A stretch of DNA of 64,000 nucleotides from the NCBI GenBank assembly GCA_958295665.1, contig OY282558.1, positions 134,562,326 to 134,626,325 of the forward strand, read 5' to 3'. This document shows, one piece after another, positions 60,761 through 64,000 of this stretch. The notes under the pieces were generated by a model that made no database searches, was not told the DNA's origin, and worked only from the letters and a program-made list of their open reading frames with translations. The position numbers and the translations under genes were made by a program. Each line of letters begins with the position of its first letter. The stretch's first letter is position 1. The DNA comes from Tipula vernalis (taxonomy: Eukaryota > Arthropoda > Insecta > Diptera > Tipulidae).

Positions 60761-62173
60761 TTAGTCTGGCTCTGGATCTCACGGAATACATTAACTACTT
60801 CCTCTTGCTACTGTACCAGATCGGAGCGATTATACTTTCGGCTTTTGTTGCCCAATTTCTTAATAATTGTCCACAATTGCTCCATTTTGGCCATAATATA
60901 AACGGCTAGGAAATTATCTGATGTTATTCCTTATTTAGCCAACTTTCACCTATCTTCAATCTACTCAGTATTGCACATTCTAATTCAAGCTACATAGTTC
61001 TATTTCAATCTTAATTTATTCACTTTCAACTTATACTGTAACTTTCTCTTAAATTCACTTTCCATGCAACGAAATAAATAAAAATCTTTTTTGAAAATTT
61101 TAGAGCAACGTTCACACTGCATCGCAATACCTCAATACTCCGTTTTCTTTAAACCACTGCAACACACGCATATATATACTAATTCCACTCATTTATTGCC
61201 ACAGGGGAGTAAATACGCGAAACACGCTCTTTCGATTTTCTGCGACCCTTGTCGCGCTCCAGCACAAAATTGAAACATCCAAAATTTATTCTTCATAAAC
61301 ACTACATTACCATTCAAAAAATTTTCTTTCTTTCTTATCCTATAAGTTTATGCGTTCGATTTTATATAATATAAATTCTCATCCATAGATGGCATTAGTT
61401 AAAATTCAACCATAGATGGCGTTATCAAATAATAATATGCGCATATAAATAAAATAAAATAAATTCAACAATTTCAAATAATATCCATTGGTTTATCTTC
61501 ATTTCAATGACGATATTATTATTTAGCCGTTTTTTGTTGCTCTGCCCCTTTATACTCTAAATTTGAATGGTTCCAAAAGTTACACACAAACAAATCTATC
61601 GTTGTACAAAATTTCGACCAAAACTTTTAGGAGGGACACTTAATTAGTTTAATCAATATTTTGGAGTCCTGGTAATCTAATTCATCGACGAATGTGAAAA
61701 TCTGGAACAAAATTTTGTATACGCTTACAAATACTTACCCATTAGAACTTCGTTATGGTGGGAAAAGTAACAAACAGAAATTTGTTAAATCCTTCCTATA
61801 CAATATAATCCGCAAAGTATTTTTTGTAAAGCTTTTTTTTCCATAGAAAAAGCTTTCTATTTGTTTGGATTTTCATTTAATGAAAACAAAGCGAGCGCTA
61901 TTTATATCGCCGAGTATATTCAAGGATGGTACAAAATATTTTTTGTCACTTTAGTTTTTTCCGATTCTTTTTTTTTTTGTGTCGTAACAAAAACTTTTAA
62001 ATTGAAAATAGACAAAAAAAGCTTAACTTTAAACTACGAAATCGTGTATATTGTAACTGTTTTTATTTTTTTAAATTTGTTGGGATTACTAACAGATAAC
62101 ATACATAATGTTAGTTTGGGTTTCCACCTTTTTGTACGCACACATACACAAAAATAAATCTTCACATAATTAC
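60761..62173. other. Intron sequence with retroelement debris, no intact gene
   Basis: The first 500 bp are T/C-rich and may belong to the element above. At 61388-61422 the phrase CATAGATGGC(A/G)TTA occurs twice, recalling ATAGATGGCGTTA in the 246-bp LTR family. The 98-residue frame at 61861-62157 has no recognised motif. Confidence 0.4.
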
Positions 62174-62430
62174 CTTTTCCATTGGCACAGTAAATTGATT
62201 CAACTTTTTTAATTGTTGCTCTTTAAGTATTCTCGCTGGTATACCATCACCATTCATCGCATTCGAATATAGTTCATGTTGTGGCCTCAACGGTGGTGGT
62301 GGGAAACGTTTAGCACGAATATTTTTGTCACGTAACTCTACTTCTAGTTTTATGATACCAGAATTATTTTCCGGTAAATTAATATTTAAATTATCGTTTG
62401 ATTGTAGCATCTCGTTGTTATCATATTTCC
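62174..62430 (-). CDS. DUF389 gene exon (257 bp), most upstream exon seen
   Basis: Acceptor TACTATACACAG precedes 62430; donor GTAATT follows 62174. Two bases complete a codon begun in an unseen upstream exon, then 85 codons ending in phase 0 (FTVPMEK). The frame is open above the first Met at 62410, so that Met is not necessarily the start. The text is polar and Asn-rich at first, then acidic-basic (IKLEVELRDKNIRAKRFPPP), then an amphipathic helix-like end (ARILKEQQLKKLN). It has no known domain alone; linkage rests on strand, spacing, phase and smooth continuation into VLEELLKKLN. Confidence 0.65.
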
Positions 62431-64000
62431 CTGTGTATAGTAAAAAAATAAAAAAAAATAAAAAAAATTAAATAAAATTCAAAGTTTTAACTTACATATA
62501 AAAAAAAAAAAATTTTTCTTTCGTTCCAGGTAAGTAATCACCTTAGATACGATATACTTCAACATCGTTGTGGTATACAAGATAACATCATAGGGAACAA
62601 GATTATATCGTTTCGTGTGCTCATCAATTAGAAACAAAAAAAAATGGGAATACGTGAGTGTGTGTACATATGTGAGTTTGGTGTTGTATGGAGTCATACA
62701 CACAATCGTATCAATCAATATCGTTGATACGAGTAAAAATTTTCACAACGATAATTTTCTAATTTAAAATACATTTTGTATCGTCGTTTTGAGTATACAG
62801 GTATAAGATATACCTTAAATGGAAAAACTGGCAAAAATTGGTAAGAACTGAAAATTTTCTGTTGACGTGTGATAATTCTCAAATATATATATATACACAC
62901 AAAATGATTGATTGAAATTCAATGAATTGGAAGGTATTCCCTATATACACTCGTATAATGTAATATGATAATAGGAAGAAAGATATTTAGCTTTTAAGCT
63001 CATTTACGAAGTAAGGCAAGAACAACAACAAAAATTGGAAGTCTTTTATTTGGGGATTACATAAAAAGTAAATTTAAATTTTGGAACAGGTACAGTTAGT
63101 ACTGAGAAAGTCTTTTATTCAACAAAATGGGAGTAACAATTATATTGACCAATGTCAATAGCAATGCCTTCGCTTATCGAAATCGATCGAAAAAGAACAA
63201 ACCAGACAGGCATATACCAATTGCTTATACCAATAAATGTCTAGGGAGCGGGAACAATTCGATATACAATTTAAAATTCGATAAACAGATTTTTATAACA
63301 GAAATGGAAAACCTTCGCTCGATTTTTTTTTTTAATTTTTCTATAAATCACAACACCAAAGAGTTTATTTAGATGTCTAAAAACGAATACGCCATAACGC
63401 CATTCTACCTGTTGAAGGCTGCAACTAGAAGAAAAGATTCTTAGTAAAGTTTTTGAATGTGTAAAGGGCAAAGTGAAATACTGAAGGCCCAACTCGGATT
63501 ATTTGATTTTCGCTAAGAATGGCGATAATTAGCTGACTTGACGACAAGATAAGCCTTTTTCAATCCCATGAATTCGATTGAATGAACTTCTTATGTGTCA
63601 TGTATCGTGAATTAATTAATAATTACTGTATTGAAAGTTTTCGATGTGAATCGATACGACTGACTCCATTGAAAATTATTTGTTGAGCTCGACTAACAGA
63701 AGATCTACTCAAAGTAGTTTTCTAGGGGAACACGCCACACAGCACGTTATGCACTCTCGCTAGCTTACACAAAAATCGGCCATAAAAATCCATATAATTG
63801 GATGGTAAATGGTTCGTTAGTTTTGTCATTGAACCCACTTCAGTTTGAATATCATAAGAAATTGAATAAACAGCTTCCCCAATGTGACCATAGTGGAATG
63901 AACAGACCAAGCGGTTCATTAGGGTAAACCTTGGTTAATACTAAAAAAACGTTTAAGTTACCATTAGACAGATGCCATAAAGTTCTAAGGGTTTTTACTC
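62431..64000. other. Intron or 5' flank of the DUF389 gene, no gene seen
   Basis: A/T-rich with poly-A runs near 62450 and 62510. No exon with matching phase (ending in one extra base) was convincing. The minus frame at 63722-63919 has protein-like composition but no family features or splice sites I would trust. Confidence 0.45.

Larger units (their letters stand above)
14168..62430 (-). other. DUF389-family membrane protein gene, four exons spanning about 48 kb
   Basis: Minus-strand exons 62430-62174, 56237-56065, 48015-47953 and 14438-14168 join in frame. Junction phases are 0, 2 and 0, and every intron has GT donor and AG acceptor. The coding pieces total 764 nt (about 254 codons), lacking both the true start exon and the 3' exons. 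Introns are 5,936, 8,049 and 33,514 bp. The last exon carries the diagnostic DUF389 segment; the earlier ones give the soluble N-terminal part. DUF389 proteins are polytopic membrane proteins of unknown activity, known from bacteria and some eukaryotes. The spliced structure excludes bacterial contamination. Confidence 0.8.

Noticed and set aside
61861..62157. Plus-strand 98-residue frame with hydrophobic segments
   Set aside because: Poly-T derived hydrophobicity, no family features, opposite strand in the DUF389 intron.
63722..63919. Minus-strand frame considered as an upstream DUF389 exon
   Set aside because: No splice donor giving the required phase before 62430, and its sequence does not resemble the family.

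Overview
The window looks like AT-rich nuclear DNA from an arthropod, most likely an insect. Spliced exons, very long introns and a mixture of pogo, piggyBac, Tc1/mariner, Helitron and Ty3/gypsy elements all fit that. Frequent TTG/CAA repeats and TA-rich microsatellites would suit a fly, but I cannot name the species.

The only host gene I can support lies on the minus strand and covers most of the window. Four exons (62430-62174, 56237-56065, 48015-47953, 14438-14168) have matching splice phases (0, 2, 0) and together encode part of a DUF389-family membrane protein. Its introns are about 5.9, 8.0 and 33.5 kb, and the gene continues past the left side of what I can trace. Almost everything else sits inside, or 3' of, this gene.

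Layout from left to right. 74-2555: a pogo-like DNA transposon with one transposase frame broken by two TGA codons. 2556-12600: A/T-rich degenerate DNA built on a GAATTTAAA theme, interrupted by a piggyBac relic (about 3960-6690) and a mariner-like scrap (about 12040-12275). 12603-12755: a small MITE. 14168-14438: the DUF389 exon. 16600-25250: divergent kilobase-scale repeats rich in AAAGCTT. 27262-36393: an old Ty3/gypsy element split at RNase H by an opposite-strand CsRn1-like Ty3/gypsy element (29914-34776) that carries a 91-bp perfect palindrome. 37466-38390: a short Tc1/mariner-type relic with long TIRs. 38696-46075: a ~122-bp satellite interrupted by a nearly intact 4.8-kb Ty3/gypsy element (39664-44456). 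47953-48015: a DUF389 exon. 48482-49403: unidentified coding scraps. 50700-54330: a G-poor CAACTCAACCCC tract followed by a ~107-bp satellite that switches orientation. 56065-56237: a DUF389 exon. 56560-58200: a Helitron relic. 58333-60760: retroelement debris with head-to-head LTR starts and an env-like membrane ORF. 62174-62430: the most upstream DUF389 exon seen.

I found no CRISPR array, bacterial operon or convincing RNA gene. The interest is structural: nested insertions that can be ordered in time, a palindromic rearrangement of a retrotransposon, and several satellites that reverse direction.
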